Positions 33,462 to 42,121 of a stretch of 64,000 nt of DNA are shown piece after piece. Both the position numbers and the translations under genes were made by a program. How positions within the stretch are numbered: the stretch's first letter is position 1; every line of letters begins with the position of its first letter. The notes under the pieces are model-generated. The model saw only the letters and a program-made list of their open reading frames with translations, was not told where the DNA came from and ran no database searches. Source of the DNA: Nocardia brasiliensis ATCC 700358 (GTDB taxonomy: Bacteria > Actinomycetota > Actinomycetes > Mycobacteriales > Mycobacteriaceae); assembly GCF_000250675.2 (NCBI RefSeq), contig NC_018681.1:8866001-8930000 (forward strand). Reading direction: 5' to 3'.

Positions 33462-34636
33462 GGACTCGACTCGAAGTACCCGCCGATTCCCTGTTCGGCG
33501 TGGACAACCTGCCCTACGGCGTGTTCGCCCCGGCGGGCCAGAACTATCGGGTGGGCACCCGCATCGGCGATTCCGTTGTCGATCTCGCTGCGGCACTGGG
33601 TGATCCGGAGTTCGCCGGGCCGAGCCTGGCCGCGCTCATGGCGCAGGGACCGCAGCGCTGGCGCGAGGTGCGCGAGCGGGTACGCGAACTCGTCGACACC
33701 GAGATCGACAGTGCCGCGGTGCACGCACTGGCCGACGTGCGCCTCGGCCTGCCCGTCCCGATCGGCGACTATGTCGACTTCTACGCCAGCATCGACCACG
33801 CGACCAACCTCGGCAGGCTGTTCCGCCCCGACAGCGAACCGCTGCTGCCGAACTGGCGGCACCTGCCGGTCGGCTACCACGGTCGCGCGGGCACCGTCGT
33901 GGTGTCCGGCACCGAGGTGATCCGGCCCAGCGGGCAGCGCCGGACCGATTCCGGCACACCAGATTTCGGCCCGTCCCAGCGGCTGGACATCGAGGCCGAG
34001 CTCGGCTTCCTGGTCGGCGTCGGCTCCGAGCTCGGCGCGCCGGTGGAGACCGGCGAGTTCGCCGAGCGGGTGTTCGGCGTCGCGCTGGTCAACGACTGGT
34101 CCGCGCGCGATATCCAAGCCTGGGAGTATCAGCCGCTCGGCCCCTTCCTCGGCAAGTCGTTCGCGACCTCGATCTCGCCGTGGGTCACGCCGCTCGCGGC
34201 GCTGGAGGCCGCCCGGGTGCCGACGCCGGAGCAGTCCCCGCAACCGCTGCCCTATCTCCAGGACAAGGAACCGTGGGGTCTCGACATCGACCTGACGGTG
34301 TCGTGGAACGGGCAGGCTGTCACGCATCCGCCGTTCTCACGCATGTATTGGTCACCCGCGCAGATGTTGGCGCACCTCACCGCGAACGGCGCGGCCACCC
34401 GAACCGGCGACCTGTACGCCTCCGGCACCATCTCGGGACCGGAACCGGATCAGCGCGGATCGTTCATCGAACTGTCCTGGGGCGGTAAGGAACCCGTGCT
34501 GGTGAACGGTCAGCGACGCACCTTCCTGGAGGACGGCGACGAGGTGCGCATCACCGCGACCGCACCGGGACCGGCCGACCGGCGCATCGGCCTCGGCGAG
34601 GTCACCGGACGCATCCTGCCCGCCCGCCCACGGTGA
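33458..34636 (+). CDS. fahA: Fumarylacetoacetase
   Basis: Hydrolyses fumarylacetoacetate to fumarate and acetoacetate, the last step of homogentisate catabolism. The 392-residue protein has the N-terminal SH3-like domain (FGVDNLPYGVF, about 10-20) and the catalytic FAH domain, including DFYASIDHATNLGRLFRP, the metal-site region DIEAELGFLVG and VALVNDWSARDIQAWEYQPLG. GTG start at 33458 overlaps the hmgA stop (GTGA). No maleylacetoacetate isomerase gene is seen nearby. Confidence 0.93.
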   Translation: MRTRLEVPADSLFGVDNLPYGVFAPAGQNYRVGTRIGDSVVDLAAALGDPEFAGPSLAALMAQGPQRWREVRERVRELVDTEIDSAAVHALADVRLGLPVPIGDYVDFYASIDHATNLGRLFRPDSEPLLPNWRHLPVGYHGRAGTVVVSGTEVIRPSGQRRTDSGTPDFGPSQRLDIEAELGFLVGVGSELGAPVETGEFAERVFGVALVNDWSARDIQAWEYQPLGPFLGKSFATSISPWVTPLAALEAARVPTPEQSPQPLPYLQDKEPWGLDIDLTVSWNGQAVTHPPFSRMYWSPAQMLAHLTANGAATRTGDLYASGTISGPEPDQRGSFIELSWGGKEPVLVNGQRRTFLEDGDEVRITATAPGPADRRIGLGEVTGRILPARPR

Positions 34637-34640
34637 GCAC

Positions 34641-34670
34641 GAGCCGGGCCGATACCCATCGGCCCGGCTC
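34641..34670. terminator. Bidirectional terminator-like hairpin
   Basis: A perfect 13-bp GC-rich stem (GAGCCGGGCCGAT and its complement) with an ACCC loop lies between the convergent fahA and TetR genes, four bases after the fahA stop. There is no T-run, as is common for actinobacterial terminators. Confidence 0.75.
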
Positions 34671-34685
34671 GCGGTCTGTCCGAAC

Positions 34686-35375
34686 CTATTCGGCCGCAAC
34701 GGCTCCGCGGCCGGCGTGCAGCACGGTCAGGAACGCGGTGAGATCCGTGCTGAGGGTCTCGGCGCCGTCCGGGGCCTCGCCGTCGTCGTGATGGTGCAGC
34801 CAGTCCGCGACCAGTTCGAACATGCCGCCGATCGCGGCCAGCGCCAGCGCGAGCCGGGCACGCTGGACCGCCGGGTCGTCGGCGGGCTCGCCCGCCCACT
34901 CCCGATCCAGGAAGGCCGCCGCCCACCGCCGGTTGCTGCGCCGCATCTTCTCCACCGTCGGTGAGATCCCGCCCGCCTCACCGAAAGTCACCTTCGCCAG
35001 CCGCGGGTCGTCCGCGATCGCGTGCACGAACGCGTCGACCACCGCCGCCGCGCGCTCCGGCCAGCCCAGATCCGCCGCCGCTGCCGCGCCCGCGGCCGCA
35101 CGTTGCTGGATCTGCGCGGTGAGCTGTTCGAGCAACGCGAGGTAGCACGCTTCCTTGCTGTCGAAGTGGTCGTAGAACCCCTTGGTTCCGACGTAGGCGC
35201 GCTGGCAGATCTGCTCGATCGATGTTCCCGAATAGCTGTGCTCGGCAAACAGTTCGGTGGCCGCATCGAGCAGCTGACTGCGCCGCTGGGCGCTGCGCTG
35301 TTCGGCGTCGAGTCCACGGATCCGGCGGCGCGCCGGACTCGGGGCAGGCCGCGCGGCGGATTTGCTGCGGGTCAT
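34686..35375 (-). CDS. TetR/AcrR-family regulator
   Basis: About 229 residues with a basic N-terminal tail, a helix-turn-helix at about 40-75 (GTSIEQICQRAYVGTKGFYDHF) and an Ala-rich helical effector domain. It is divergent from the secreted lipase gene, which is its most likely target. The ATG at 35375 is used; a GTG at 35396 in the same frame would add seven residues, and neither has a convincing ribosome binding site. Confidence 0.87.
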   Translation of the reverse strand: MTRSKSAARPAPSPARRRIRGLDAEQRSAQRRSQLLDAATELFAEHSYSGTSIEQICQRAYVGTKGFYDHFDSKEACYLALLEQLTAQIQQRAAAGAAAAADLGWPERAAAVVDAFVHAIADDPRLAKVTFGEAGGISPTVEKMRRSNRRWAAAFLDREWAGEPADDPAVQRARLALALAAIGGMFELVADWLHHHDDGEAPDGAETLSTDLTAFLTVLHAGRGAVAAE

Positions 35376-35472
35376 CCCTCGACCATAGCTCGGCACTGTT
35401 TAGAAAGGGTTCTTGTTGATAACACGGTCTCATGCTGTAATCGCTGTCACGCTGATGAGGAAGGACACGCAC

Positions 35473-36876
35473 GTGTCAGTGATCAAAGGGGATCCGACCG
35501 GCCGAGTACACACCGGAAGACGGGCGATGGCGGTGCTGGTGACCATGGCGATCGCCGTGACCACGGTGCTGCTGGCCGGGGGCGTCAGACCCGCGCCGGC
35601 CGCGGCGATGCCACTCCCGCACGAAGATTCGTTCTACCAACCACCAGAAGGTTTCCGAGCCGAGGAGCCGGGCACCATCCTGCGGTCCCGTGAGGTGCGC
35701 CTGGCCGCGCTGACCGTGCTGCCGCTGAACGTGCGTTCCTGGCAGTTGCTCTATCGGACCACCGATCTCGACGAACAACCCACCGTCGCCGTCACCACGG
35801 TGATCCTGCCCGCGGGCGCGGACCCGAACCGGCACCGGCCGCTGGTCTCGCTCCAGTTCTACTACGACAGCGCGAGCCTCGACTGCTCGCCTTCCTTTGT
35901 GCTGCAACAGGGTTCGGGCCTGGCCGGGATCGAGGGCGTGCACTCACAGAGCGAGCTGATCGCCATCGCCGCCCTGATCAGCCAGGGCTGGGCGATCTCG
36001 ATCCCCGACTACGAGGGCCTCGACGGGCATCTCGCCGTCGCCAAGGAACCCGGCTACATGACCCTGGACGGTGTCCGCGCCGCTCAGCGATTCGAGCCGC
36101 TCGGCCTGGACGGCGCGAATACGCCTGTCGCACTGTGGGGTTACTCCGGCGGCGGGATGGGCTCGGGGTGGGCGGCGGAAATGCAGCCGACCTATGCGCC
36201 CGAGCTGAACGTGAAGGGCATCGCGCTGGGCGCGCCGACCTCGGACGTGGTGTCGCTGCTGCACGTCAACGGGTCGATGTTCTCCAGTCTGATCGGCATC
36301 GGCATCTCGTCGCTGCGCAAGGCGTACCCCAAGTTCAAGGAGGCCGCGGACCGGTACTTGACGCCGGAGGGCCGGGTGCTGATGGATCGCACTGAGCGGC
36401 AATGCCTTCCGCGCAACGCGCTCACCCAGATGTTCGTCGACTACGGCCGCATGCTGACCATCTCGATCCCGGAGTTCCTCGCGGTCCCCGAGATCAAGGA
36501 GGTGTTCGAGGCGACCGTGCTCGGCCGCAACATCCCGACCGCGCCGATCTTCCTGTACCAGGGCGTGTTCGACGAGGCCGTGCCGGTGTGGACCAACGAC
36601 CGGTTGAGCGAGCAGTGGTGCGCCGGAGGTGCTTCGGTGATCTACAAGCGAGACCATCTCAGCGAGCATCTGACCCTGCCCTCGCTCGGCATGGCCGACA
36701 CGCTCAACTGGCTGAAGGGACGGCTCGCGCCGAACGCACCCGATCAGTTCGGCTGCCGCACCGAGAACGTCGTGTCCATGCTCGCCGACTTCAACGCCCT
36801 GCTGACCCAGATCGAGATCAACCTGAACGCCACCTTCGGCGCGCTGGGATTCCCGATCGGCCCGCGCGAACGCTGA
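35473..36876 (+). CDS. Secreted lipase (LIP family)
   Basis: A 467-residue exported alpha/beta hydrolase. A Sec-type signal peptide (about 16-45; Arg-Arg then MAVLVTMAIAVTTVLLAGG) ends near PAPAAAMP. The nucleophile is Ser225 in GYSGG; the acid (FDEAVP) and His (DHLSEH) follow in the last third. It resembles secretory lipases such as fungal LIP and mycobacterial equivalents, acting on triacylglycerols outside the cell. The GTG at 35473, eight bases after AGGAAGG, is preferred over an ATG at 35455. Divergent from a TetR gene. Confidence 0.88.
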   Translation: MSVIKGDPTGRVHTGRRAMAVLVTMAIAVTTVLLAGGVRPAPAAAMPLPHEDSFYQPPEGFRAEEPGTILRSREVRLAALTVLPLNVRSWQLLYRTTDLDEQPTVAVTTVILPAGADPNRHRPLVSLQFYYDSASLDCSPSFVLQQGSGLAGIEGVHSQSELIAIAALISQGWAISIPDYEGLDGHLAVAKEPGYMTLDGVRAAQRFEPLGLDGANTPVALWGYSGGGMGSGWAAEMQPTYAPELNVKGIALGAPTSDVVSLLHVNGSMFSSLIGIGISSLRKAYPKFKEAADRYLTPEGRVLMDRTERQCLPRNALTQMFVDYGRMLTISIPEFLAVPEIKEVFEATVLGRNIPTAPIFLYQGVFDEAVPVWTNDRLSEQWCAGGASVIYKRDHLSEHLTLPSLGMADTLNWLKGRLAPNAPDQFGCRTENVVSMLADFNALLTQIEINLNATFGALGFPIGPRER

Positions 36877-36893
36877 CCCGGCGTACGCGCACC

Positions 36894-36929
36894 ACCTGCC
36901 CTCGACCGGAGCCACGGTCGAGGGCAGGT
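36894..36929 (+). terminator. Terminator-like hairpin after the lipase gene
   Basis: A perfect 15-bp inverted repeat (arms 36894-36908 and 36915-36929; first arm ACCTGCCCTCGACCG) with a 6-nt loop, 17 bp past the stop codon. It should separate the lipase transcript from the riboswitch-controlled thiC unit. Confidence 0.8.
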
Positions 36930-37063
36930 CTGTGTTCCGGGTCGGCCGCTCGGCGGAACACACCGGCGCGCGATGGTCGCCACCGCTGCGGACTCGGACA
37001 ATCCTGGCGATCATCGGGCGCAGGTCCCGGGATGCCGGGTACTGTCGTGCTGGAAAATTTCAC

Positions 37064-37150
37064 ACGCCAACGGGGGCTCGCACCAGCGGGCTGAGAGGAC
37101 GGCTAGGGCCGTCGACCGTATGAACCTGACCGGGTAATGCCGGCGTAGGG
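37064..37150 (+). ncRNA. TPP riboswitch (THI element)
   Basis: The conserved blocks are in order: GGGGGCTCGCACCAG, CTGAGAGGA, TGAACCTGACC, GGGTAATGCC and GCGTAGGGAGG. Closing stem P1 pairs ACGCC (37064-37068) with GGCGT (37142-37146), directly next to the thiC ribosome binding site (AGGGAGG). Ligand binding would hide that site, so translational repression by thiamine pyrophosphate is expected. Confidence 0.95.
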
Positions 37151-37159
37151 AGGAAAATC

Positions 37160-38809
37160 ATGGCAACTGCTGCATCCAAGAATGGGTCCGAGACCGTGGA
37201 ATCGGTCACCACCGGACCGATCGAAGGCAGTGTCAAGCACTACACCGAGGTCGACGGGCTGCGGATTCCGGTGCGCCGGGTGAACCTGACCAACAGCGAG
37301 CATTTCGACCTCTACGACACCTCGGGGCCGTACACCGACGACGCCGCGGAGATCGATCTGGAAGCGGGTCTGCCCAAGCTGCGCGACACCTGGGACAAGC
37401 CCGAGGTAGACGGGCCGCCGACCCAGCTGGCCTGGGCCAGGCAGGGCATCGTCACGCCGGAGATGCGCTTCATCGCGGCCCGCGAGGGCGTGTCCCCCGA
37501 GCTGGTGCGCGACGAGGTCGCCGCGGGGCGCGCCGTCATTCCGGCCAACCACCGGCATCCGGAACTCGAACCGACGATCATCGGCAAGAAGTTCCTGGTG
37601 AAGATCAACGCGAACATCGGCAACTCGGCCGTCTCGTCGTCCATCGCCGAGGAGGTCGAGAAGATGGTGTGGGCCACCCGCTGGGGCGCCGACACCATCA
37701 TGGACCTGTCCACCGGCAAGAACATCCACGAGACCCGCGAGTGGATCCTGCGTAATTCGCCGGTGCCGGTCGGCACCGTGCCGATCTATCAGGCGCTGGA
37801 GAAGGTGAACGGCGATCCGACCAAGCTCACCTGGGAGATCTACCGCGACACCGTGATCGAGCAGTGCGAGCAGGGCGTGGACTACATGACCGTGCACGCG
37901 GGCGTGCTGCTGCGTTATGTGCCGCTGACCGCCAAGCGGGTCACCGGCATCGTCTCCCGCGGCGGATCCATCATGGCCGCCTGGTGTCTGGCGCATCATC
38001 AGGAATCGTTCCTGTACACCAACTTCGCGGAACTGTGCGAGATCCTCGCGAAATACGATGTGACCTTCTCCCTCGGCGACGGCCTGCGGCCCGGGTCCAT
38101 CGCCGACGCCAACGACGAGGCGCAGTTCGCCGAGCTGCGCACCCTCGGCGAGCTGACGAAGATCGCGAAATCCCATGGCGTACAGGTGATGATCGAGGGC
38201 CCGGGCCACGTGCCGATGCACAAGATCGTGGAGAACGTGCGGCTCGAAGAGGAACTCTGCGAGGAGGCGCCGTTCTACACCCTCGGTCCGCTAGCCACCG
38301 ATATCGCGCCCGCCTACGACCACATCACCTCGGCCATCGGCGCCGCGATCATCGCGCAGGCGGGCACCGCGATGCTCTGCTACGTCACGCCGAAGGAGCA
38401 TCTCGGGCTGCCGAACCGGGACGACGTCAAGGTCGGCGTGATCACCTACAAGATCGCCGCGCACAGCGCCGATCTGGCCAAGGGGCATCCGCACGCACAG
38501 CAGCGCGACGACGAATTGTCCAAGGCGCGTTTCGAATTCCGCTGGCGCGACCAGTTCGCGCTGTCACTGGATCCGGACACCGCCCGGGAGTACCACGACG
38601 AGACCCTGCCCGCCGAGCCGGCCAAGACCGCGCACTTCTGCTCGATGTGCGGGCCGAAGTTCTGCTCGATGCGCATCTCCGCGGATGTGCGCGAGTACGC
38701 CGCGCGCAACCAGCTGACCGACGTGGAGGCGATCGAAGCGGGCATGGCGGAGAAGTCCGCCGAGTTCATCGATCACGGCAACGCGGTGTACCTGCCGGTC
38801 GTCTCGTAA
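37160..38809 (+). CDS. thiC: Phosphomethylpyrimidine synthase
   Basis: A radical-SAM-type enzyme that converts aminoimidazole ribotide to HMP phosphate in thiamine synthesis. The 549-residue protein ends with the non-classical cluster motif C494-x2-C497-x4-C502 (CSMCGPKFC). The central barrel carries EGPGHVP and NRDDVK-type conserved segments. It is preceded directly by a TPP riboswitch, giving end-product control. No other thi gene is adjacent. Confidence 0.97.
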   Translation: MATAASKNGSETVESVTTGPIEGSVKHYTEVDGLRIPVRRVNLTNSEHFDLYDTSGPYTDDAAEIDLEAGLPKLRDTWDKPEVDGPPTQLAWARQGIVTPEMRFIAAREGVSPELVRDEVAAGRAVIPANHRHPELEPTIIGKKFLVKINANIGNSAVSSSIAEEVEKMVWATRWGADTIMDLSTGKNIHETREWILRNSPVPVGTVPIYQALEKVNGDPTKLTWEIYRDTVIEQCEQGVDYMTVHAGVLLRYVPLTAKRVTGIVSRGGSIMAAWCLAHHQESFLYTNFAELCEILAKYDVTFSLGDGLRPGSIADANDEAQFAELRTLGELTKIAKSHGVQVMIEGPGHVPMHKIVENVRLEEELCEEAPFYTLGPLATDIAPAYDHITSAIGAAIIAQAGTAMLCYVTPKEHLGLPNRDDVKVGVITYKIAAHSADLAKGHPHAQQRDDELSKARFEFRWRDQFALSLDPDTAREYHDETLPAEPAKTAHFCSMCGPKFCSMRISADVREYAARNQLTDVEAIEAGMAEKSAEFIDHGNAVYLPVVS

Positions 38810-38816
38810 TCTGCTG

Positions 38817-38856
38817 CGCCCGTACGCCTCTCGATTCGTCGCGGGGTGTACGGGCG
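38817..38856. terminator. Terminator-like inverted repeat between convergent genes
   Basis: CGCCCGTAC (38817-38825) and GTACGGGCG (38848-38856) are perfect 9-bp complements separated by 22 nt, filling the gap between the convergent ends of thiC and the unknown SOS-box gene. Confidence 0.55.
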
Positions 38857-38857
38857 G

Positions 38858-39724
38858 TCAGTCCCGGCGCATGACCTCGAGCAGGGATGCCAGGTGGTCG
38901 GCGGGGACCACCTCCATCCAGTCACCGCTGCCGCGGATGGTGGCGGCGATATCGACGGTGATCCGATTGCGCCACCAGTAGATCGCGCGGCTGATCGGCC
39001 GCGCGTCGGCCTCGCCCGCGACGAGCAACTGGGCGAGCAGGCTGGTGCCCGCGAACACCGTCGGGCCGGTGATCGGATGGACCAGCACATGGGTGTGGCC
39101 GGGCAGCACCAGCAGCGCGCCCCACGGCCCGACCACCGGATAGTCGTCCAGCCAGCGCACGTGCGCGGTGACGAAGTCCGAAGCGCCGTAAATCATCTGG
39201 AGATCCACGTCGTCCATGCCGTCGACCTCGGCGGCCATCAGATCCAGTCCGCCCTCCGCGCGGGTGTTGCGCTCGGCGATCGCGAACAGGTCGGATTCTC
39301 TTGCGCCCCAACGCTGCGCGGCCGCATAGGTCACCGGCACCATGAGCTCGCCGTAGTCGATGAGCACCCGCTGCAACAGGCCGGGCGCGACCAGCCTGCG
39401 CACATCGTTGATCAATCCGCTCGTGCGCGCCGAACACAACCGGGTGCGCAACCGCGGCCGCACCGCCGCCAGCCGCGACACCTCGAGATGCCCCGCCGCC
39501 AGATCCGCGAGTTGCACGTCCAGCCGATCCCCGATCAGCGTCGCCCACAGTTGCCGCGGCACCCGGGCGACCAGCCGGTCCAGCCGGGTGTGCGGCAGCA
39601 CCACCCGGTACCCGGCACCCCCGGACAGCACGAATTCCCCCGCGGACTCCTCGAGCACCAGCCCATGCCGCACCCCCACTTCGTTGACCAGCAGCTTCAT
39701 CAGCCCGGACGACACATCGCGCAT
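38858..39724 (-). CDS. Protein of unknown function under a LexA box
   Basis: A 288-residue soluble protein I cannot assign. It has no signal peptide or membrane segment; notable segments are LIDYGELMVPVTYAAAQRWG (about 122-141), an AERNTRAEGGLDL stretch and VLPGHTHVLVHPITG (about 205-219). The fold appears mixed alpha/beta, vaguely like DUF1444-type proteins, but no catalytic set stands out. GAGGGG precedes the ATG. A perfect actinobacterial SOS box lies 39 bp upstream, so it should be induced by DNA damage. Confidence 0.75.
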   Translation of the reverse strand: MRDVSSGLMKLLVNEVGVRHGLVLEESAGEFVLSGGAGYRVVLPHTRLDRLVARVPRQLWATLIGDRLDVQLADLAAGHLEVSRLAAVRPRLRTRLCSARTSGLINDVRRLVAPGLLQRVLIDYGELMVPVTYAAAQRWGARESDLFAIAERNTRAEGGLDLMAAEVDGMDDVDLQMIYGASDFVTAHVRWLDDYPVVGPWGALLVLPGHTHVLVHPITGPTVFAGTSLLAQLLVAGEADARPISRAIYWWRNRITVDIAATIRGSGDWMEVVPADHLASLLEVMRRD

Positions 39725-39762
39725 AGCCCCTCGCTCTCGGCCGCATCCACCACCCCAGTGTA

Positions 39763-39778
39763 TCGAACATACGTTCGA
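39763..39778 (-). promoter_or_regulatory. LexA (SOS) box
   Basis: TCGAAC-ATAC-GTTCGA is a perfect 6+4+6 palindrome identical in its fixed bases to the mycobacterial/actinobacterial LexA operator. It overlaps a TACACT -10-like element on the minus strand and stands 39 bp before the unknown gene read leftward. Confidence 0.8.
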
Positions 39779-39973
39779 GATGACTCGCGAGTAGGCATCT
39801 TCCGCTCATCGACTCCCGTCGCGGTCGCGCCGGGATCGGGCGTAACGGCGTAAGCCGCTGCGCCGCCCCGTTTTCGGGGGCAGGGCTTTCGAGGTCTGTC
39901 GGGCGGAACGGTTGTCTCGGTAGCTTCGCTGCGATGGCCGAACCCCTCCCCGGCCGCCCGAAAGGAAACTGTG

Positions 39974-40180
39974 ATGCGCACCAAGCTTCGTGTCGGCCTG
40001 CTCGCCGGTGTACTCCTGATGGCACCCTTGGCGACCGCGATCCCGGCCTCCGCCGCCGGACTCCCGCTGCAGTCCGCCGAGCAGGCGGAGGAGGTGGCCT
40101 CCCCGGGCTGCCCCGGCGGCGCGGCGCACTGGAGCTGCCTGCTGGAATCGCTGTCCGCCAGCGGCTCCAAGGGCAAGTAG
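39974..40180 (+). CDS. Small secreted cysteine-containing protein
   Basis: A 68-residue precursor: signal peptide of about 27 residues (MRTKLRVGLLAGVLLMAPLA...ASA) followed by a 40-residue mature part with Cys in SPGCPGG and WSCLL, which could form one disulfide. The ATG at 39974 is seven bases after AAAGGA; a GTG one codon earlier is also possible. It is monocistronic. No family is recognised. Confidence 0.65.
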   Translation: MRTKLRVGLLAGVLLMAPLATAIPASAAGLPLQSAEQAEEVASPGCPGGAAHWSCLLESLSASGSKGK

Positions 40181-40206
40181 CACCCGCCACGGGCGTCGAA
40201 GCGTCG

Positions 40207-40962
40207 TCAGTATGCGGTGAGTCCGCCGTCGACGACGAGTTCGGTTCCGGTGATGAACGAGGATTCGTCGCTGGCCAGGAAGAGCATCGTGGGAGCGACC
40301 TCGGCGGGGTCACCCGCGCGGCGCATGGGGGTGCGCACGATGTCGGGCTGCTGGTCGCCCTGCTCGTCGAGCAGACCCTGGATCATCGGGGTGGCGATGA
40401 CCCCGGGGTGCACCGAGTTGACCCGGACGCCACGGGTCGCGTACTCGACAGCGGCGGTCTTGGTCAGCAGCCGCACCGCTCCCTTGGACGCCTGGTACGC
40501 GGCGGCGGCTCCGCTGCCCACCAGACCGAGCACCGAGGAGGTGTTGATGATCGAGGCGTTGCCGGAGGCGCACAGCAAGGGCATGGCGGTCTTCATCCCG
40601 AGCCAGGTGCCGGTCTGGTTGACCGCGATCACGCGTTCCCATGAGTCCTGCGTGGTGTCCTCGATACCGGGCCAGTCCACGATGCCGGCGATGTTGACCA
40701 GGACGTCGAGCCGCCCGAAGCGCTGCCGAGTCAGCTCGATGACCTCGCTCCAGTTTTCGGGTGCGGAGACGTCCAACCCGGCGGCCAGCACGTCGGCGCC
40801 GGTGGCTGCCAGGCGCGCGGTGAGCGCCTGCGTGGCGTCCTGGGCTATATCGGTGACGACCAAGCGGGCGCCTTCGCGGGCGAACAGTTCCGCGGTGGCA
40901 TGTCCGATGCCACCGGTCGCGCCGGTGATCAACGCGACCTTGTCGGCGAGCCGTCCAGGCAT
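40207..40962 (-). CDS. Short-chain dehydrogenase/reductase
   Basis: A 251-residue classical SDR: cofactor loop TGATGGIGH (about 14-22), NIAG at about 90, Ser at INTSSV, and YxxxK (YQASK, about 154-158). It should interconvert a hydroxyl and a keto group using NAD(H) or NADP(H). It is the last gene of the Atu4866-SDR-SDR operon, 30 bp after the other SDR. Confidence 0.92.
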   Translation of the reverse strand: MPGRLADKVALITGATGGIGHATAELFAREGARLVVTDIAQDATQALTARLAATGADVLAAGLDVSAPENWSEVIELTRQRFGRLDVLVNIAGIVDWPGIEDTTQDSWERVIAVNQTGTWLGMKTAMPLLCASGNASIINTSSVLGLVGSGAAAAYQASKGAVRLLTKTAAVEYATRGVRVNSVHPGVIATPMIQGLLDEQGDQQPDIVRTPMRRAGDPAEVAPTMLFLASDESSFITGTELVVDGGLTAY

Positions 40963-40992
40963 GATGTGCTCTCTTTCGTTGTGTGTCGAGAC

Positions 40993-41751
40993 TCAGGCTG
41001 TGGTGTAGCCGCCGTCAGCGGCCACGACCGCGCCGGTGATGAAACCGGCCCGGGGAGAGGCCAGGAAACCGATCACCTCGGCGATCTCCTCGGGCTGGGC
41101 GACGCGGCCCAGGGGGTGGGCGGCGCCGAAGGACCGCAGATACTCCCGGCTGTCGGCCCGGAAGTTGTCGAGCATGTCGGTCTCGATGACACCGGGCGCG
41201 ACGACGTTGGCGCGGATGCCGTGCGGAGCACCCTCCAGCGCGAGCACCTTGGTCAACTGCGCCAGCGCTCCTTTGGACGCGCAGTAGGCCGCGGCTTCGG
41301 CCAGTCCGACGGTGCACGCGAACGAGCCGACGGTGACGATCGCGCCACCGCCGTGTGCGCACATCACCCGAAATGCTTCCCGGGCGTGCAGGAACGCCCC
41401 GCGGGCGTTGATCGACATCAGCTCGTCCCAGTCGGCCGCTGTGGTCTCGACGATCGGTTTGTTCACTGATCGACCGGCGTTGCAGACCAGGATGTCCACG
41501 CTGCCGAACCGATCGATCACCGCTGCCACCGAGCGCACCGCGGTGTCCTCCCGGGACACGTCGCCTACCAGAGTGGACACCCGGTCGAACCGGTCGGTGA
41601 GCTCGTGCACCTCGGGTCGGAGGTCGGTGGCGAGCACTTGCGCGCCGCGGGCGTGCAGCCAGGCGACCGTGGCCGCGCCGACCCCGCGGGCGGCGCCGGT
41701 GACCAGCGCGACCTTGCCCTCCAGTGCACGGTCGGCGACAGGCACGCTCAT
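40993..41751 (-). CDS. Short-chain dehydrogenase/reductase
   Basis: A 252-residue classical SDR with TGAARGVGAAT (about 18-28), CNAGRS, the catalytic Ser in VTVGSF and YCASK (about 158-162). Asp after the second strand (LATDLRP) suggests NAD preference. Its ATG overlaps the stop of the Atu4866-domain gene (ATGA), so the two are coupled. Similar to but clearly different from the SDR downstream; the pair may act on sequential steps or stereoisomers. Confidence 0.92.
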   Translation of the reverse strand: MSVPVADRALEGKVALVTGAARGVGAATVAWLHARGAQVLATDLRPEVHELTDRFDRVSTLVGDVSREDTAVRSVAAVIDRFGSVDILVCNAGRSVNKPIVETTAADWDELMSINARGAFLHAREAFRVMCAHGGGAIVTVGSFACTVGLAEAAAYCASKGALAQLTKVLALEGAPHGIRANVVAPGVIETDMLDNFRADSREYLRSFGAAHPLGRVAQPEEIAEVIGFLASPRAGFITGAVVAADGGYTTA

Positions 41752-42020
41752 CGCCGAACCTGCCGGTGGTGAGCGTCGGCGGACTCACGATGAAGGACGA
41801 GATGCTCGTGGTACAGCACGCCGTCACGAATGTCGCCCGTCGCCGTGAAGCCGGTGTCGTCCACGTAGTCGAGGTGAGTCCCGGTCACCGTGTAGCGACC
41901 GGTGTAGGCGCTGCGCCGTTCGCCGCGCGCTTCGTCGTAGCGCCCATCGGCGCGCAGTTCCTGCCGGATATGCCCGTCCGCGGTGACCCACATGCCGACC
42001 ACGTCGATATCGCTTGTCAT
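41748..42020 (-). CDS. Atu4866-domain protein
   Basis: A 90-residue protein matching the small beta-barrel Atu4866 family from start to end (DVVGMWVTADGHIRQEL, then GRYDEARGERRSAYTGRYTV and YVDDTGFTATGDIRDGVLYH). The function of the family is unknown; members often accompany SDR genes. The ATG at 42020 lacks a strong ribosome binding site. First gene of the operon and divergent from an XRE/MmyB regulator. Confidence 0.82.
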   Translation of the reverse strand: MTSDIDVVGMWVTADGHIRQELRADGRYDEARGERRSAYTGRYTVTGTHLDYVDDTGFTATGDIRDGVLYHEHLVLHRESADAHHRQVRR

Positions 42021-42121
42021 ACCGACCAGCGTCGGCAACGACGGAAAAAGTTGGCAGGACGCGTGGTGGCTGGGTGTGCCGCACCCACCCGACCGCGCCG
42101 ACCGCGACCTACCCTGAAGCC

